Source: Jatrophihabitans sp. (GTDB taxonomy: Bacteria; Actinomycetota; Actinomycetes; Mycobacteriales; Jatrophihabitantaceae). Taken from it: 7,327 nucleotides of DNA. The stretch spans positions 1 to 7,327 of the forward strand of contig JAOPVG010000239.1 of NCBI GenBank assembly GCA_025966255.1, in the 5' to 3' direction. Under the pieces are notes generated by a model. That model saw only the letters and a program-made list of their open reading frames with translations, had not been told where the DNA came from and made no database searches. Numbering within the stretch: the first letter of the stretch is position 1; each line of letters opens with the position of its first letter. This document shows, piece by piece, positions 5,374 through 7,327 of the stretch. Position numbers and translations under genes: made by a program.

Positions 5374-6510
5374 GTGCGCATCGACTTCTCGCCGTCCCAG
5401 CGCACGAGTCTGGGCGTGGAGTGGGAGCTCGAACTCGTCGACCTCGACACCCGCGAACTGAGCGGCGCATCCGACGCGATCCTGGCCGCGATCTCGGCTG
5501 AGGGCGACGGCGAACACCCCAAGGCCAAGCACGAGTTGCTGCAGTCGTGCATCGAGGTGATTACCGGCATCTGCCAGACCGTGGCCGAGGCGCGCGACGA
5601 CCTCGCCGGCACCGTCGCCGAGGTGCGCGCCGCGGCCGACGAGCGCAACGTCGGGCTGATGTGCAGCGGCACGCACCCGATCACCGACTGGGCGACGCAA
5701 CGCATCACCGACAACGAGCGCTACCACCAGTTGATCGAGCGCAACCAGTGGATGGCCCGACAGCTGCAGATCTTCGGCGTGCACGTGCATTGCGGCGTCC
5801 GCGCGCCGGAGAAGGCGATCCCGATAGTCAACGCGCTGCTCGCCTACCTGCCGCACTTCCTGTCGCTGTCCGCCTCGTCGCCGTACTGGATCGGCTCGGA
5901 CACCGGCCTCGCGTCGTACCGCTCGAAGATCTTCGAGGCGCTGCCCACCGCTGGTCTGCCTTACCAGCTCTCCGGGTGGGACGAGTTCGAGAAGTACATG
6001 GACGCGCTCGTGTCCTCGAACGCCATCGATTCGATCCGCGAGGTGTGGTGGGACATCCGGCCGCACCCGAACTTCGGCACGGTGGAGCTGCGCATCTGCG
6101 ACGGCCTGCCCTCACTCGACGAGATCGCGTGTGTTGCCGCTCTGGCGCAGTGTCTGGTCGACCGCTTCGACCGTCAGCTCGACCACGGCTATACGCTGCC
6201 CGAGCCGCGGCCGTGGCTCGTCCGCGAGAACAAATGGCGGGCTGCCCGCTATGGCCTCGACGCCGAGATCGTCGTCGACAACTCCGGCCGCGTACAGCCG
6301 GTGAAGTCGGCGATCACCGACCTGGTCGAGGACCTGCTGCCGGTGGCCCGCCGGCTTGATTGCGTCGACGAGCTCGAGTTGATCCCGAAGTTGATCGAGC
6401 GCGGCGCCAGTTACCAGCGCCAACGCGCGACCGCCGCCGTCCACGAGGGAAAGCTGGAGCCGGTGGTCGACGCGTTGCTCACCGAGATGCGTGAAGGACT
6501 CAAGCTGTGA
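5374..6510 (+). CDS. ybdK: YbdK-type carboxylate-amine ligase (glutamate-cysteine ligase family 2)
   Basis: 378 residues, the usual size for this GCS2 family of ATP-dependent ligases that join a carboxylate to an amine; E. coli YbdK has weak gamma-glutamyl-cysteine synthesis activity. Motifs seen are GVEWELELVD at 14-23, the metal/nucleotide-binding start of the family, and GVHVHCG at 135-141. SLSASSPYW follows at about 164-172, then WDIRPHPNFGTVELRICD at 226-243, RENKWRAARYG at 284-294 and GASYQRQR near 344-351. All are intact. The true substrate is uncertain, since actinobacteria generally rely on mycothiol rather than glutathione. In-frame GTGs at 5365, 5371 and 5374 are possible starts, with no Shine-Dalgarno for any. 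GTG 5374 fits the TACTGT promoter and puts RIDF at the N-terminus; the longest form would add three residues. It overlaps the M20 gene by 4 bp (GTGA), so the two are coexpressed. The gene symbol is by family only. Confidence 0.92.
   Translation: MRIDFSPSQRTSLGVEWELELVDLDTRELSGASDAILAAISAEGDGEHPKAKHELLQSCIEVITGICQTVAEARDDLAGTVAEVRAAADERNVGLMCSGTHPITDWATQRITDNERYHQLIERNQWMARQLQIFGVHVHCGVRAPEKAIPIVNALLAYLPHFLSLSASSPYWIGSDTGLASYRSKIFEALPTAGLPYQLSGWDEFEKYMDALVSSNAIDSIREVWWDIRPHPNFGTVELRICDGLPSLDEIACVAALAQCLVDRFDRQLDHGYTLPEPRPWLVRENKWRAARYGLDAEIVVDNSGRVQPVKSAITDLVEDLLPVARRLDCVDELELIPKLIERGASYQRQRATAAVHEGKLEPVVDALLTEMREGLKL
6494..6498 (+). promoter_or_regulatory. Ribosome binding site AAGGA inside the ligase gene
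   Basis: AAGGA lies 8 bases before GTG 6507, within the last codons of the ligase gene, and supports the overlapping GTGA start of the amidohydrolase. Confidence 0.65.
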
Positions 6511-7327
6511 CGACCGACGTGATCGCGATCCGCCGCGACCTGCATGCCCACCCTGAGCTCGCCTACGCCGAGACGCGCACCACCGAGGTGATCCTGGATC
6601 ACCTGCGGGCGTTGGGTCTGTCGCCCAAGGTGCTGTCCAGCGGCACCGGCGTGGTCTGCGATCTCGGCGTGGACGGCCCGATGGTCGCGTTGCGGGCCGA
6701 CATCGACGCCCTGCCCATCGCCGACCTGAAGACCGTTCCCTACCGATCGACGATCGAGGGCATGTGCCACGGCTGCGGGCACGATGCGCACACCGCCATC
6801 CTGCTCGGCGTCGCGGCCCAACTCGCCCAGGCCGAGCTCCCCGGCCGGATCCGGTTGATCTTCCAGCCGGCCGAGGAGACGGTGCCCGGGGGCGCGTACA
6901 CCGCGGTCGCGGACGGCGTGCTGGACGGCGTGGATCAGATCTACGCCCTGCACTGCGACCCGCGCCTGGACACCGGAAAGGTCGGCGTCCGCGTCGGGCC
7001 GATCACCGCGGCCTGCGACCACATCGAGGTCGTGCTCGCCGGATCCGGTGGCCACACTGCGCGTCCGCACCTCACCCAGGATCTCGTGTATGCGGCGGGG
7101 CAGGTGATCACCGAGCTGCCCGGCCTGCTGTCCCGGCGCGTCGACCCGCGCGCGGCGCTCTCGCTCGTGTGGGGGTCGGTGGAGGCCGGCCGGGCCGCGA
7201 ACGCGATCCCGATGTCGGGACGGCTGCGCGGCACGCTGCGGGTGTTCGACCGCAATGCGTGGGACGCCGCCGGCCCGCTCGTCCGGTCCCTCATCGACAA
7301 CATCGTCGCGCCCTCAGGCGTGCGGGC
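6507..7327 (+). CDS. M20-family (M20D type) amidohydrolase, 3' truncated
   Basis: 273 residues visible of a family usually about 390-420 long; the frame is open to the right edge. These are dinuclear-metal enzymes that cleave N-acyl or conjugated amino acids and similar amides (relatives include hippurate hydrolase and IAA-amino acid hydrolases). Seen in order are LHAHPELAYAET (12-23), RADIDALPI (63-71) and HGCGHDAHTA (88-97), with Cys90 and His92 as probable metal ligands. FQPAEE (119-124) gives Glu123 as the likely general base and Glu124 as ligand. ALHCDP has His149 as ligand, and GGHTARPH (181-188) lies in the lid/dimerisation domain. The last expected metal His is beyond the window. GTG 6507 overlaps the ligase stop by 4 bp and has an AAGGA site. 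No signal peptide, so cytoplasmic. Specific substrate unknown; the coupled ligase suggests an amide or amino-acid conjugate. Confidence 0.93.
   Translation, partial: MTTDVIAIRRDLHAHPELAYAETRTTEVILDHLRALGLSPKVLSSGTGVVCDLGVDGPMVALRADIDALPIADLKTVPYRSTIEGMCHGCGHDAHTAILLGVAAQLAQAELPGRIRLIFQPAEETVPGGAYTAVADGVLDGVDQIYALHCDPRLDTGKVGVRVGPITAACDHIEVVLAGSGGHTARPHLTQDLVYAAGQVITELPGLLSRRVDPRAALSLVWGSVEAGRAANAIPMSGRLRGTLRVFDRNAWDAAGPLVRSLIDNIVAPSGVR

Noticed and set aside
5140..6066. 308-codon open frame on the minus strand
   Set aside because: It is antisense to ybdK and overlaps nhaA in another frame; both real genes have conserved motifs here.
6411..7070. 219-codon open frame on the minus strand
   Set aside because: It is antisense to the M20 amidohydrolase, which has intact metal-site motifs in the plus frame.

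Overview
The window is high-GC DNA. GC-ending codons, several GTG starts, tight gene packing and gene families found in actinomycetes all point to an actinobacterium. The genus cannot be read from this sequence. All calls come from reading the sequence; nothing was searched against a database.

Region 1 (1-1768, + strand) holds the C-terminal part of the large (catalytic) subunit of methylmalonyl-CoA mutase, cut by the left edge and including its cobalamin-binding domain. It is followed, with a one-base stop/start overlap, by its GTPase chaperone MeaB. Together these are the mutase step of propionate and odd-chain fatty acid catabolism and the factor that loads and protects its B12 cofactor.

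Region 2 (1769-3480) has a LuxR-type regulator on the - strand, ending base-to-base against meaB. Diverging from it across 107 bp is a 176-aa protein that looks like a dimeric alpha/beta-barrel (ABM-like) domain with a C-terminal CxxC...CxxC zinc ribbon. The gap between them carries four short dyads, so the regulator probably controls itself and this neighbour.

Region 3 (3481-4066) holds a 99-aa, single-helix membrane protein on the - strand. Its first ~30 codons are made of a GAGCG-rich repeat. Upstream are a possible promoter and a 10-bp palindrome.

Region 4 (4067-7327) has an NhaA Na+/H+ antiporter on the - strand, diverging across 68 bp from a + strand pair. The pair is a YbdK-type carboxylate-amine ligase (GCS2 family) overlapping by 4 bp an M20 amidohydrolase that runs off the right edge. 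Pairing an amide-forming enzyme with an amide-hydrolysing one suggests a shared, unidentified substrate.

A recurring theme is start architecture. luxR, nhaA and ybdK each have a TANNNT hexamer 6-7 nt before the start codon and little or no Shine-Dalgarno sequence, as expected for leaderless transcripts. The ABM-like gene and the small membrane gene have a full AGGAGG instead. No tRNA, rRNA, CRISPR array, insertion sequence or phage gene was seen.
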